From Megachile rotundata (Eukaryota > Arthropoda > Insecta > Hymenoptera > Megachilidae), in NCBI RefSeq assembly GCF_050947335.1, contig NW_027473329.1, positions 1,364,001 to 1,428,000 of the forward strand: a stretch of 64,000 nucleotides of DNA, written 5' to 3'. Position 1 is the stretch's first letter; each line of letters starts with the position of its first letter. Position numbers and translations under genes: made by a program. Below, one piece after another: positions 1-13,302 of the stretch. Under the pieces are notes generated by a model. The model saw only the letters and a program-made list of their open reading frames with translations. It was not told where the DNA came from and made no database searches.

Positions 1-2078
1 TGATTGTGTGATTGTGTGATTGTGATTGTGTGATTGTGATTGTGTGATTGTGATTGTGTGATTGTGATTGTGTGATTGTGATTGTGTGATTGTGATTGTG
101 TGATTGTGATTGTGTGATTGTGATTGTGTGATTGTGATTGTGTGATTGTGATTGTGTGATTGTGATTGTGTGATTGTGATTGTGTGATTGTGATTGTGTG
201 ATTGTGATTGTGTGATTGTGATTGTGTGATTGTGATTGTGTGATTGTGATTGTGTGATTGTGATTGTGTGATTGTGATTGTGTGATTGTGATTGTGTGAT
301 TGTGATTGTGTGATTGTGATTGTGTGATTGTGATTGTGTGATTGTGATTGTGTGATTGTGATTGTGTGATTGTGATTGTGTGATTGTGATTGTGTGATTG
401 TGATTGTGTGATTGTGATTGTGTGATTGTGATTGTGTGATTGTGATTGTGTGATTGTGATTGTGTGATTGTGATTGTGTGATTGTGATTGTGTGATTGTG
501 ATTGTGTGATTGTGATTGTGTGATTGTGATTGTGTGATTGTGATTGTGTGATTGTGATTGTGTGATTGTGATTGTGTGATTGTGATTGTGTGATTGTGAT
601 TGTGTGATTGTGATTGTGTGATTGTGATTGTGTGATTGTGATTGTGTGATTGTGATTGTGTGATTGTGATTGTGTGATTGTGATTGTGTGATTGTGATTG
701 TGTGATTGTGATTGTGTGATTGTGATTGTGTGATTGTGATTGTGTGATTGTGATTGTGTGATTGTGATTGTGTGATTGTGATTGTGTGATTGTGATTGTG
801 TGATTGTGATTGTGTGATTGTGTGTGTGATTGTGATTGTGTGATTGTGATTGTGTGATTGTGATTGTGTGATTGTGATTGTGTGATTGTGATTGTGTGAT
901 TGTGATTGTGTGATTGTGATTGTGTGATTGTGATTGTGTGATTGTGATTGTGTGATTGTGATTGTGTGATTGTGATTGTGTGATTGTGATTGTGTGATTG
1001 TGATTGTGTGATTGTGATTGTGTGATTGTGATTGTGTGATTGTGATTGTGTGATTGTGATTGTGTGTGATTGTGATTGTGTGATTGTGATTGTGTGATTG
1101 TGATTGTGTGATTGTGATTGTGTGATTGTGATTGTGTGATTGTGATTGTGTGATTGTGATTGTGTGATTGTGATTGTGTGATTGTGATTGTGTGATTGTG
1201 ATTGTGTGATTGTGATTGTGTGATTGTGATTGTGTGATTGTGATTGTGTGATTGTGATTGTGTGATTGTGTGATTGTGTTGTGTGATTGTGATTGTGTGA
1301 TTGTGATTGTGTGATTGTGATTGTGTGATTGTGATTGTGTGATTGTGATTGTGTGTTGTGATTGTGTGATTGTGATTGTGTGATTGTGATTGTGTGATTG
1401 TGATTGTGTGATTGTGATTGTGTGATTGTGATTGTGTGATTGTGATTGTGTGATTGTGATTGTGTGATTGTGATTGTGTGATTGTGATTGTGTGATTGTG
1501 TGTGTGATTGTGATTGTGTGATTGTGATTGTGTGATTGTGATTGTGTGATTGTGTGTGTGGTGTGATTGTGTGTGTGTGTGTGGTGATTGTGATTGTGTG
1601 ATTGTGATTGTGTGATTGTGATTGTGTGTTGTGATTGTGTGATTGTGGATTGTGTGTGTGATTGTGTGATTGTGTGTGTGATTGTGATTGTGTGTGTGAT
1701 TGTGATTGTGTGATTGTGATTGTGTGATTGTGATTGTGTGATTGTGATGTGTGATTGTGTTGTGTGTTGTGATTGTGTGATTGTGTTGTGTGATTGTGAT
1801 TGTGTGATTGTGATTGTGTGATTGTGTGTGTGATTGTGTGTGTGTGATTGTGTGATTGTGATTGTGTGATTGTGTGTGTGTGGATTGTGATTGTGTGATT
1901 GTGATTGTGTGATTGTGATTGTGTGATTGTGATTGTGTGATTGTGATTGTGTGATTGTGATTGTGTGATTGTGATTGTGTGATTGTGATTGTGTGATTGT
2001 GATTGTGTGATTGTGATTGTGTGATTGTGATTGTGTGATTGTGATTGTGTGATTGTGATTGTGTGATTGTGATTGTGT
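1..2078 (+). repeat. 14-mer satellite array A1 (left end outside window)
   Basis: Tandem TGTGATTGTGATTG (one 8-base unit plus one 6-base unit), mostly perfect from about 15 to 1260 and again from about 1885 to 2078. Small length slips (extra TG) occur near 825 and 1065. The stretch 1260-1890 is disordered and is listed separately. The array ends where the first GATTGAG variant of the next block appears at 2079. No gene or other sequence is present. Confidence 0.95.
1260..1890 (+). repeat. Disordered, indel-rich part of array A1
   Basis: The 14-base register is broken repeatedly by one- and two-base losses and by short TG runs, for example TTGTGTTGTG near 1275, a long run of TG around 1570, and GTGGATTG near 1645 and 1880. 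The composition is still that of the satellite. This density of indels is seen nowhere else in the window. It is either a poorly corrected piece of assembly or a genuinely decayed segment; the sequence alone does not decide. Confidence 0.85.
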
Positions 2079-3419
2079 GATTGAGTGATTGTGTGATTGT
2101 GTGATTGTGTGATTGTGTGGTGTGGTGTGTGATTGTGTGATTGTGTGATTGTGTGATTGTGTGATTGTGTGATTGTGATTGTGTGATTGCGTGATTGTGT
2201 GATTGTGTGATTGTGTGAGTGTGTGAGTGTGTGATTGTGTGATTGTGTGATTGAGTGATTGTGTGCTTGTGTGATTGCGTGATTGTGTGATTGTGTGATG
2301 GTGTGATTGTGTGATTGTGTGAATGTGTGATTGCGTGATCGTGTGATTGTGTGATCGTGTGATCGTGTGATCGTGTGATTGTGTGATTGTGTGATTTTGC
2401 GATTGAGTGATTGTGTGCTTGTGTGATTGTGTGATTGTGTGATTGTGTGATTGTGTGATTGTGTGATTGTGTGATTGTGTGATTGTGTGATTGTGTGATT
2501 GTGTGATTGTGACTGTGTGATTGTGTGAGTGTGTGATTGTGTGATTGAGTGATTGTGTGCTTGTGTGATTGTGTGGTTTTGTGGTTGTGTGATTGTGTGA
2601 TTGTGTGATTGTGTGATTGAGTGATTGTGTGCTTGTATGATTGTGTGGTTGTGTGGTTGTGTGATTGTCTGATTGTGTGATTGTGTGATTGTGTGATTGT
2701 GTGATTGTGTGATTGTGTAATTGTGATTGTGCGATTGTGATTGTGTGATTGTGTGATTGTGTGATTGTGTGATTGTGTGATTGTGTGATTGTGTGATTGT
2801 GTGATTGTGTGATTGTGTGATTGTGGGATTGTGTGATTGTGTGATTGTGACTGTGTGATTGTGTTAGTGTGTGATTGTGTGATTGAGTGATTGTGTGCTT
2901 GTATGATTGTGTGGTTGTGTGGTTGTGTGATTGTCCGATTGTGTGATTGTGTGATTGTGTGATTGTGTGATTGTGTAATTGTGATTGTGCGATTCTGATT
3001 GTGTGATTGTGTGATTGTGTGATTGTGTGATTGTGTGATTGTGTGATTGTGTAATTGTGAGATTGTGTGATTGTGTGCTTGTGTGATTGTGTGATTGTGA
3101 TTGTGTGATTGTGTGATTGTGTGATTGTGTGATTGTGTGATAGTGTGATTGTGTGATTGTGTGATTGTGTGGTTGTGTGACCGTGATTGTGTGATCGTGA
3201 TTGTGTGATCGTGATTGTGTGATTGCGTGATTGCGATTGTGTGATTGTGTGACTGTGTGATTGTGTGATTGTGTGATTGTGTGCTTGTGTGATTGTGTGA
3301 TTGTGTGATTGTGTGATTGTGTGATTGTGTAATTGTGATTGTGCGATTGTGATTGTGTGATTGTGTGATTGTGTGATTGTGTGATAGTGAGATTGTGTGA
3401 TTGTGTGATTGTGAGCTTG
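2079..3419 (+). repeat. Variant-rich 8-mer block B1
   Basis: Tandem 8-base units with many single-base variants. From left to right they include GATTGAG, GAGTG, GTGCTTG, a GATCG cluster at about 2338-2372, GATTTTGCG near 2391, two modules with GTCTG or GTCCG (about 2665 and 2933), and a module running GATAG, GGTTG, GACCG, GATCG, GATTGCG at about 3139-3240. The block ends with the junction word GAGCTTG at 3413-3419, after which the 14-mer array starts. No gene is seen. Confidence 0.92.
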
Positions 3420-4662
3420 TGTGATTGTGATTGTGTGATTGTGATTGTGTGATTGTGATTGTGTGATTGTGATTGTGTGATTGTGATTGTGTGATTGTGA
3501 TTGTGTGATTGTGATTGTGTGATTGTGATTGTGTGATTGTGATTGTGTGATTGTGATTGTGTGATTGTGATTGTGTGATTGTGATTGTGTGATTGTGATT
3601 GTGTGATTGTGATTGTGTGATTGTGATTGTGTGATTGTGATTGTGTGATTGTGATTGTGTGATTGTGATTGTGTGATTGTGATTGTGTGATTGTGATTGT
3701 GTGATTGTGATTGTGTGATTGTGATTGTGTGATTGTGATTGTGTGATTGTGATTGTGTGATTGTGATTGTGTGATTGTGATTGTGTGATTGTGATTGTGT
3801 GATTGTGATTGTGTGATTGTGATTGTGTGATTGTGATTGTGTGATTGTGATTGTGTGATTGTGATTGTGTGATTGTGATTGTGTGATTGTGATTGTGTGA
3901 TTGTGATTGTGTGATTGTGATTGTGTGATTGTGATTGTGTGATTGTGATTGTGATTGTGTGATTGTGATTGTGTGATTGTGATTGTGTGATTGTGATTGT
4001 GTGATTGTGATTGTGTGATTGTGATTGTGTGATTGTGATTGTGTGATTGTGATTGTGTGATTGTGATTGTGTGATTGTGATTGTGTGATTGTGATTGTGT
4101 GATTGTGATTGTGTGATTGTGATTGTGTGATTGTGATTGTGTGATTGTGATTGTGTGATTGTGATTGTGTGATTGTGATTGTGTGATTGTGATTGTGTGA
4201 TTGTGATTGTGTGATTGTGATTGTGTGATTGTGATTGTGTGATTGTGATTGTGTGATTGTGATTGTGTGATTGTGATTGTGTGATTGTGATTGTGTGATT
4301 GTGATTGTGTGATTGTGATTGTGTGATTGTGATTGTGTGATTGTGATTGTGTGATTGTGATTGTGTGATTGTGATTGTGAGATTGTGATTGTGTGATTGT
4401 GATTGTGTGATTGTGATTGTGTGATTGTGATTGTGTGATTGTGATTGTGTGATTGTGATTGTGTGATTGTGATTGTGTGATTGTGATTGTGTGATTGTGA
4501 TTGTGTGATTGTGATTGTGTGATTGTGATTGTGTGATTGTGATTGTGTGATTGTGATTGTGTGATTGTGATTGTGTGATTGGGATTGTGTGATTGTGATT
4601 GTGTGATTGTGTGATTGTGTGATTGTGATTGTGTGATTGGGATTGTGTGATTGTGATTGTGT
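3420..4662 (+). repeat. 14-mer array A2
   Basis: About 88 units of the 8+6 repeat, nearly all perfect. One 6-base unit extra occurs near 3953. The right end carries a conserved tail: a GTGAGATTG variant at 4379, then two GATTGGG variants at 4577 and 4635, exactly 58 bases apart, before the fabric changes to 8-mers. The same tail closes arrays A4, A5, A6, A9 and A11. Confidence 0.95.
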
Positions 4663-7600
4663 GATTGTGTGATAGTGTGATTGTGTGATTGTGTGATTGT
4701 GTGGTTGTGTGACCGTGATTGTGTGATCGTGATTGTGTGATCGTGATTGTGTGATTGCGTGATTGCGATTGTGTGATTGTGTGACTGTGTGATTGTGTGA
4801 TTGTGTGATTGTGTGATTGTGTGATTGTGTGATTGTGTGATTGTGTGATTGTGTGATTGTGTGATTGTGTGATTGTGTGATTGAGTGATTGTGTGATTGT
4901 GTGATTGTGTGATTGTGTGATTGAGTGATTGTGTGATTGTGTGATTGTGTGAATGTGTGATTGTGTGATTGAGTGATTATGTGCTTGTGTGATTGTGTGA
5001 TTGTGTGATTGTGTGATTTTGCGATTGTGTGATTGTGTGATTGTGTGATTGTGTGAGTGTGTGATTGTGTGATTGTGTGATTGTGTGCTTGTGTGATTGT
5101 GTGATTGTGTGATTGTGTGATTGTGTGATTGTGTGATTGAGTGATTGTGTGGTTGTGTGATTGTGTGAATGTGTGATTGTGTGACCGTGATTGTGTGATT
5201 GTGTGATCGTGTGATTGTGTGATTGTGTGATTGTGTGATTGTGTGACTATGTGATTTTGTGGTTGAGTGATTGTGTGGTTGTGTGATTGTGTGAATGTGT
5301 GTTTGTGTGACCGTGATTGTGTGATTGTGTGATCGTGTGATTGTGTGATTGTGTGATTGTGTAATTGTGTGATTGTGTGATTGTGTGATTGTGTGATTGT
5401 GTGATTGTGTAATTGTGATTGTGCGATTGTGATTGTGTGGTTGTGTGATTGTGTGATTGTGTGATTGTGTGATTGTGTGATTGTGTGATTGTGTGATTGT
5501 GTGATTGTGTGATTGTGTGATTGTGTGATTGTGTGATTGTGTGATTGTGTGATTGTGTGATTGTGTGATTGTGTGATTGTGTGATTGTGTGATTGTGTGA
5601 TTGTGTGATTGTGTGATTGTGTGATTGTGTGATTGTGTGATTGTGTGATTGTGTGATTGTGGGATTGTGTGATTGTGTGATTGTGACTGTGTGATTGTGT
5701 GAGTGTGTGATTGTGTGATTGAGTGATTGTGTGCTTGTATGATTGTGTGGTTGTGTGGTTGTGTGATTGTCCGATTGTGTGATTGTGTGATTGTGTGATT
5801 GTGTGATTGTGTAATTGTGATTGTGCGATTCTGATTGTGTGATTGTGTGATTGTGTGATTGTGTGATTGTGTGATTGTGTGATTGTGTAATTGTGAGATT
5901 GTGTGATTGTGTGCTTGTGTGATTGTGTGATTGTGATTGTGTGATTGTGTGATTGTGTGATTGTGTGATAGTGTGATTGTGTGATTGTGTGATTGTGTGG
6001 TTGTGTGACCGTGATTGTGTGATCGTGATTGTGTGATCGTGATTGTGTGATCGTGATTGTGTGATTGCGTGATTGCGATTGTGTGATTGTGTGACTGAGT
6101 GATTGTGTGATTGTGTGATAGGGTGATTGTGTGGTTGTGTGACCGTGATTGTGTGATCGTGATTGTGTGATCGTGATTGTGTGATCGTGATTGTGTGATC
6201 GTGATTGTGTAATCGTGATTGTGTGATTGCGTGGTTGTGATTGTGTGATTGTGTGACTGTGTGATTGTGTGATTGTGTGATTGTGTGAATGTGTGATTGT
6301 GTGACCGTGATTGTGTGATTGATGATTGTGTGATTGTGTGATTGTGTGATTGTGTGATTGTGTGATTGTGTGATTGTGTGACTGTGTGAGTGTGTGATTG
6401 TGTGATTGAGTGATTGTGTGCTTGTATGATTGTGTGGTTGTGTGGTTGTGTGATTGTCCGATTGTGTGATTGTGTGATTGTGTGATTGTGTGATTGTGTA
6501 ATTGTGATTGTGCGATTCTGATTGTGTGATAGTGTGATAGTGTGATTGTGTGATTGTGTGATTGTGTGGTTGTGTGACCGTGATTGTGTGATCGTGATTG
6601 TGTGATCGTGATTGTGTGATCGTGATTGTGTGATCGTGATTGTGTGATTGCGTGATTGCGATTGTGTGATTGTGTGACTGAGTGATTGTGTGATTGTGTG
6701 ATAGGGTGATTGTGTGGTTGTGTGACCGTGATTGTGTGATCGTGATTGTGTGATCGTGATTGTGTGATCGTGATTGTGTGATCGTGATTGTGTAATCGTG
6801 ATTGTGTGATTGCGTGGTTGTGATTGTGTGATTGTGTGACTGTGTGATTGTGTGATTGTGTGATTGTGTGAATGTGTGATTGTGTGATTGATGATTGTGT
6901 GATTGTGTGATTGTGTGATTGTGTGATTGTGTGATTGTGTGATTGTGTGACTGTGTGAGTGTGTGATTGTGTGATTGAGTGATTGTGTGCTTGTATGATT
7001 GTGTGGTTGTGTGGTTGTGTGATTGTCCGATTGTGTGATTGTGTGATTGTGTGATTGTGTGATTGTGTAATTGTGATTGTGCGATTCTGATTGTGTGATA
7101 GTGTGATAGTGTGATTGTGTGATTGTGTGATTGTGTGGTTGTGTGACCGTGATTGTGTGATCGTGATTGTGTGATCGTGATTGTGTGATCGTGATTGTGT
7201 GATTGCGTGATTGCGATTGTGTGATTGTGTGACTGAGTGATTGTGTGATTGTGTGATAGGGTGATTGTGTGGTTGTGTGACCGTGATTGTGTGATCGTGA
7301 TTGTGTGATCGTGATTGTGTGATCGTGATTGTGTGATCGTGATTGCGTGATCGTGATTGTGTAATCGTGATTGTGTGATTGCGTGATTGTGATTGTGTGA
7401 TTGTGTGACTGTGTGATTGTGTGATTGTGTGATTGTGTGATTGTGTGATTGTGTGATTGTGTGATTGTGTGATTGTGTGATTGTGTGATTGTGTGATTGT
7501 GTGATTGTGTGATTGTGTGATTGTGTGATTGTGTGATTGTATGATTGTGTGATTGTGTGATTGTGTGATTGTGTGATTGTGCGGTTGTGTGACCGTGATT

Positions 7601-7955
7601 GTGTGATCGTGATGGTGTGATCGTGATTGTGTGATCGTGATTGTGTGATTGCGTGATTGTGATTGTGTGATTGTGTGACTGTGTGATTCTGTGATTGTGT
7701 GATTGTGTGATTTTGTGATTGAGTGATTGTGTGGTTGTGTGATTGTGTGAATGTGTGATTGTGTGACCGTGATTGTGTGATTGTGTGATCGTGTGATTGT
7801 GTGATTGTGTGATTGTGCAATTGTGTGATTGTGTGATTGTGTGATTGTGTGATTGTGTGATTGTGTAATTGTGATTGTGCGATTGTGATTGTGTGATTGT
7901 GTGATTGTGTAATTGTGTGATTGTGAGATTGTGTGATTGTGTGATTGTGAGCTTG
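4663..7955 (+). repeat. Variant-rich 8-mer block B2 with internal ~570 bp higher-order repeat
   Basis: 8-base units with diagnostic variants. The left part (4671-5440) opens with the GATAG, GGTTG, GACCG, GATCG, GATTGCG module and carries GATTATG at 4975 and GACTATG at 5245. Both variants recur in block B5. The middle part is a higher-order repeat marked by GATAGGG at 6117, 6700 and 7255 and by a 4-base deletion (GATTGATG) at 6318 and 6886. It ends with GAGCTTG at 7949-7955. The - strand is open across 5247-7820, but only because the repeat has no stop codon on that strand. Confidence 0.92.
6117..7820 (+). repeat. Three-copy ~570 bp higher-order repeat inside B2
   Basis: The rare variant GATAGGG occurs at 6117, 6700 and 7255 (spacings 583 and 555). 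Each is followed by GGTTG, GACCG and a series of GATCG units ending in GTAATCG and GATTGCG. The copies differ: the first two pass into GATTGCGTGG, the third has an extra GCGTGATCG. Equivalent pairs occur at 20310/20862 in B5 and 24469/25038 in B6. Copy number of this sub-unit therefore differs between related blocks. Confidence 0.85.
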
Positions 7956-9862
7956 TGTGATTGTGTGATTGTGTGATTGTGATTGTGTGATTGTGATTGT
8001 GTGATTGTGATTGTGTGATTGTGATTGTGTGATTGTGTGATTGTGATTGTGTGATTGTGATTGTGTGATTGTGATTGTGTGATTGTGATTGTGTGATTGT
8101 GATTGTGTGATTGTGATTGTGTGATTGTGATTGTGTGATTGTGATTGTGTGATTGTGATTGTGTGATTGTGATTGTGTGATTGTGATTGTGTGATTGTGA
8201 TTGTGTGATTGTGATTGTGTGATTGTGATTGTGTGATTGTGATTGTGTGATTGTGATTGTGTGATTGTGATTGTGTGATTGTGATTGTGTGATTGTGATT
8301 GTGTGATTGTGATTGTGTGATTGTGATTGTGTGATTGTGATTGTGTGATTGTGATTGTGTGATTGTGATTGTGTGATTGTGATTGTGTGATTGTGATTGT
8401 GTGATTGTGATTGTGTGATTGTGATTGTGTGATTGTGATTGTGTGATTGTGATTGTGTGATTGTGATTGTGTGATTGTGATTGTGTGATTGTGATTGTGT
8501 GATTGTGATTGTGTGATTGTGATTGTGTGATTGTGATTGTGTGATTGTGATTGTGTGATTGTGATTGTGTGATTGTGATTGTGTGATTGTGATTGTGTGA
8601 TTGTGATTGTGTGATTGTGATTGTGTGATTGTGATTGTGTGATTGTGATTGTGTGATTGTGATTGTGTGATTGTGATTGTGTGATTGTGATTGTGTGATT
8701 GTGATTGTGTGATTGTGATTGTGTGATTGTGATTGTGTGATTGTGATTGTGTGATTGTGATTGTGTGATTGTGATTGTGTGATTGTGATTGTGTGATTGT
8801 GATTGTGTGATTGTGATTGTGTGATTGTGATTGTGTGATTGTGATTGTGTGATTGTGATTGTGTGATTGTGATTGTGTGATTGTGATTGTGTGATTGTGA
8901 TTGTGTGATTGTGATTGTGTGATTGTGATTGTGTGATTGTGTGATTGTGTGATTGTGTGATAGTGAGATTGTGATTGTGTGATTGTGATTGTGTGATTGT
9001 GATTGTGTGATTGTGATTGTGTGATTGTGATTGTGTGATTGTGATTGTGTGATTGTGATTGTGTGATTGTGATTGTGTGATTGTGATTGTGTGATTGTGA
9101 TTGTGTGATTGTGATTGTGTGATCGTGATTGTGTGATCGTGATTGTGTGATCGTGATTGTGTGATCGTGATTGTGTGATCGTGATTGTGTGATCGTGATT
9201 GTGTGATCGTGATTGTGTGATCGTGATTGTGTGATCGTGATTGTGTGATCGTGATTGTGTGATCGTGATTGTGTGATCGTGATTGTGTGATCGTGATTGT
9301 GTGATCGTGATTGTGTGATCGTGATTGTGTGATCGTGATTGTGTGATCGTGATTGTGTGATTGTGATTGTGTGATTGTGATTGTGTGATTGTGATTGTGT
9401 GATTGTGATTGTGTGATTGTGATTGTGTGATTGTGATTGTGTGATTGTGATTGTGTGATTGTGATTGTGTGATTGTGATTGTGTGATTGTGATTGTGTGA
9501 TTGTGATTGTGTGATTGTGATTGTGTGATTGTGATTGTGTGATTGTGATTGTGTGATTGTGATTGTGTGATTGTGATTGTGTGATTGTGATTGTGTGATT
9601 GTGATTGTGTGATTGTGATTGTGTGATTGTGATTGTGTGATTGTGATTGTGTGATTGTGATTGTGTGATTGTGATTGTGTGATTGTGATTGTGTGATTGT
9701 GATTGTGTGATTGTGATTGTGTGATTGAGATTGTGTGATTGTGATTGTGTGATTGTGATTGTGTGATTGTGATTGTGTGATTGTGATTGTGTGATTGTGA
9801 TTGTGTGATTGTGATTGTGTGATTGTGATTGTGTGATTGTGATTGTGTGATTGTGATTGTGT
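7956..9862 (+). repeat. 14-mer array A3
   Basis: 8+6 units, broken by one extra 8-mer near 8033 and by a short 8-mer interruption with GATAGTGAG at about 8936-8965. It contains the homogenised C-variant run at 9121-9358, listed separately, and one GATTGAG unit near 9724. It leaves through the GAGTGTGTG-type tail at 9871, which is shared with A7, A13 and A14. Confidence 0.95.
9121..9358 (+). repeat. Run of 17 consecutive C-variant 14-mers
   Basis: Seventeen successive 14-base units start with GATCG instead of GATTG (first at 9121, last at 9345), all in perfect register, flanked on both sides by the ordinary unit. Each variant unit adds a GATC and a CpG. This is the longest run of a single variant inside any 14-mer array here. 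It points to local amplification of one mutated unit. Confidence 0.95.
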
Positions 9863-11797
9863 GATTGTGTGAGTGTGTGATTGTGTGATTGAGTGATTGT
9901 GTGATTGTGTGATTGTGTGATTGTGTGGTTGTGTGATTGTGTGATTGTGTGATTGTGTGATTGTGTGATTGTGATTGTGTGATTGCGTGATTGTGTGATT
10001 CTGTGATTGTGTGATTTTGTGATTGTGTGATTGTGTGATTGCGTGATTGTGTGATTGTGTGATTGTGTGAGTGTGTGAGTGTGTGATTGTGTGATTGTGT
10101 GATTGAGTGATTGTGTGCTTGTGTGATTGCGTGATTGTGTGATTGTGTGATGGTGTGATTGTGTGATTGTGTGAATGTGTGATTGCGTGATCGTGTGATT
10201 GTGTGATCGTGTGATCGTGTGATCGTGTGATTGTGTGATTGTGTGATTTTGCGATTGAGTGATTGTGTGCTTGTGTGATTGTGTGATTGTGTGAATGTGT
10301 GATTGCGTGATCGTGTGATTGTGTGATCGTGTGATCGTGTGATCGTGTGATTGTGTGATTGTGTGATTGTGTGATTGTGTGATTGTGTGATTGTGTGATT
10401 GTGTGATTGTGTGATTGTGTGATTGCGTGATTGTGTGATTGTGTGATTGTGTGATTGCGTGGTTGTGTGATTCTGTGATTGTGTGATTGTGTGATTGTGT
10501 CATGGTGTGACTGTGTGATTGTGTGGATGTGTGATTGCGTGATCGTGTGATTGTGTGATCGTGTGATCTTGTGATCGTGTGATTGTGTGATTGTGTGATT
10601 TTGCGATTGTGTGATTGTGTGATTGTGTGATTGTGTGAGTGTGTGATTGTGTGATTGAGTGATTGTGTGCTTGTGTGATTGTGTGGTTGTGTGATTGTGT
10701 GATTAGGCGATTGTGTGATTGTGTGATTGTGTGATTGTGTGATTGTGTGATTGTGTGATTATGTGGTTGTGTGATTGTGTGATTGTGTGATTGTGTGATT
10801 GTGTGATTGTGTGATTGTGTGATTGTGTGATTGTGACTGTGTGATTGTGTGAGTGTGTGATTGTGTGATTGAGTGATTGTGTGCTTGTGTGATTGTGTGG
10901 TTTTGTGGTTGTGTGATTGTGTGATTGTGTGATTGTGTGATTGTGTGATTGAGTGATTGTGTGCTTGTATGATTGTGTGGTTGTGTGGTTGTGTGATTGT
11001 CTGATTGTGTGATTGTGTGATTGTGTGATTGTGTGATTGTGTGATTGTGTGATTGTGTGATTGTGTATTTGTGATTGTGCGATTGTGATTGTGTGATTGT
11101 GTGATTGTGTGATTGTGTGATTGTGTGATTGTGTGATTGTGTGATTGTGTGATTGTGTGATTGTGTGATTGTGGGATTGTGTGATTGTGTGATTGTGACT
11201 GTGTGATTGTGTGAGTGTGTGATTGTGTGAGTGTGTGATTGCGTGATTGAGTGATTGTGTGCTTGTATGATTGTGTGGTTGTGTGGTTGTGTGATTGTCC
11301 GATTGTGTGATTGTGTGATTGTGTGATTGTGTGATTGTGTAATTGTGATTGTGCGATTCTGATTGTGTGATTGTGTGATTGTGTGATTGTGTGATTGTGT
11401 GATTGTGTGATTGTGTAATTGTGAGATTGTGTGATTGTGTGCTTGTGTGATTGTGTGATTGTGATTGTGTGATTGTGTGATTGTGTGATTGTGTGATTGT
11501 GTGATAGTGTGATTGTGTGATTGTGTGATTGTGTGGTTGTGTGACTGTGATTGTGTGATCGTGATAGTGTGATCGTGATTGTGTGATCGTGATTGTGTGA
11601 TTGCGTGATTGCGATTGTGTGATTGTGTGACTGTGTGATTGTGTGATTGTGTGATTGTGTGCTTGTGTGATTGTGTGATTGTGTGATTGTGTGATTGTGT
11701 GATTGTGTAATTGTGATTGTGCGATTGTGATTGTGTGATTGTGTGATTGTGTGATTGTGTGATAGTGAGATTGTGTGATTGTGTGATTGTGAGCTTG
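9863..11797 (+). repeat. Variant-rich 8-mer block B3
   Basis: 8-mers with a GAGTGTG opening, a GATCG cluster near 10185-10230 and another near 10308-10345, a CATGG variant at 10501, GATTAGGCG at about 10701 and GATTATG at about 10757. It then runs through the GTCTG, GTCCG and GATAG-GGTTG-GACTG modules and ends at GAGCTTG 11791-11797. It is closely related to B7 (offsets about 17235 then 17251) and, in its second half, to B8. No gene is seen. Confidence 0.92.
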
Positions 11798-13302
11798 TGT
11801 GATTGTGTGATTGTGTGATTGTGATTGTGTGATTGTGATTGTGTGATTGTGATTGTGTGATTGTGATTGTGTGATTGTGATTGTGTGATTGTGATTGTGT
11901 GATTGTGATTGTGTGATTGTGATTGTGTGATTGTGATTGTGTGATTGTGATTGTGTGATTGTGATTGTGTGATTGTGATTGTGTGATTGTGATTGTGTGA
12001 TTGTGATTGTGTGATTGTGATTGTGTGATTGTGATTGTGTGATTGTGATTGTGTGATTGTGATTGTGTGATTGTGATTGTGTGATTGTGATTGTGTGATT
12101 GTGATTGTGTGATTGTGATTGTGTGATTGTGATTGTGTGATTGTGATTGTGTGATTGTGATTGTGTGATTGTGATTGTGTGATTGTGATTGTGTGATTGT
12201 GATTGTGTGATTGTGATTGTGTGATTGTGATTGTGTGATTGTGATTGTGTGATTGTGATTGTGTGATTGTGATTGTGTGATTGTGATTGTGTGATTGTGA
12301 TTGTGTGATTGTGATTGTGTGATTGTGATTGTGTGATTGTGATTGTGTGATTGTGATTGTGTGATTGTGATTGTGTGATTGTGATTGTGTGATTGTGATT
12401 GTGTGATTGTGATTGTGTGATTGTGATTGTGTGATTGTGATTGTGTGATTGTGATTGTGTGATTGTGATTGTGTGATTGTGATTGTGTGATTGTGATTGT
12501 GTGATTGTGATTGTGTGATTGTGATTGTGTGATTGTGATTGTGTGATTGTGATTGTGTGATTGTGATTGTGTGATTGTGATTGTGTGATTGTGATTGTGT
12601 GATTGTGATTGTGTGATTGTGATTGTGTGATTGTGATTGTGTGATTGTGATTGTGTGATTGTGATTGTGTGATTGTGATTGTGTGATTGTGATTGTGTGA
12701 TTGTGATTGTGTGATTGTGATTGTGTGATTGTGATTGTGTGATTGTGATTGTGTGATTGTGATTGTGTGATTGTGATTGTGTGATTGTGATTGTGTGATT
12801 GTGATTGTGTGATTGTGATTGTGTGATTGTGATTGTGTGATTGTGATTGTGTGATTGTGATTGTGTGATTGTGATTGTGTGATTGTGATTGTGTGATTGT
12901 GATTGTGTGATTGTGATTGTGTGATTGTGATTGTGTGATTGTGATTGTGTGATTGTGATTGTGTGATTGTGATTGTGTGATTGTGATTGTGTGATTGTGA
13001 TTGTGAGATTGTGATTGTGTGATTGTGATTGTGTGATTGTGATTGTGTGATTGTGATTGTGTGATTGTGATTGTGTGATTGTGATTGTGTGATTGTGATT
13101 GTGTGATTGTGATTGTGTGATTGTGATTGTGTGATTGTGATTGTGTGATTGTGATTGTGTGATTGTGATTGTGTGATTGTGATTGTGTGATTGTGATTGT
13201 GTGATTGTGATTGTGTGATTGGGATTGTGTGATTGTGATTGTGTGATTGTGTGATTGTGTGATTGTGATTGTGTGATTGGGATTGTGTGATTGTGATTGT
13301 GT
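11798..13302 (+). repeat. 14-mer array A4
   Basis: About 107 units, with no visible variant from 11820 to 13000. The tail has GTGAGATTG at 13005 and the GATTGGG pair at 13217 and 13275 (58 bases apart). Confidence 0.95.

Noticed and set aside
1555..1585. TG run as an independent dinucleotide microsatellite
   Set aside because: It is short, lies within the disordered zone, and is explained by loss of ATT steps from the satellite unit.
9121..9358. Regular repeats that might suggest a CRISPR array
   Set aside because: There are no unique spacers; units are contiguous 14-mers.
10701..10708. GATTAGG variants (also about 27952, 30148, 54343, 55872, 57526, 59020, 60369) as telomere-like sequence
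   Set aside because: They are isolated single units inside the satellite, with no tandem TTAGGG-type array.
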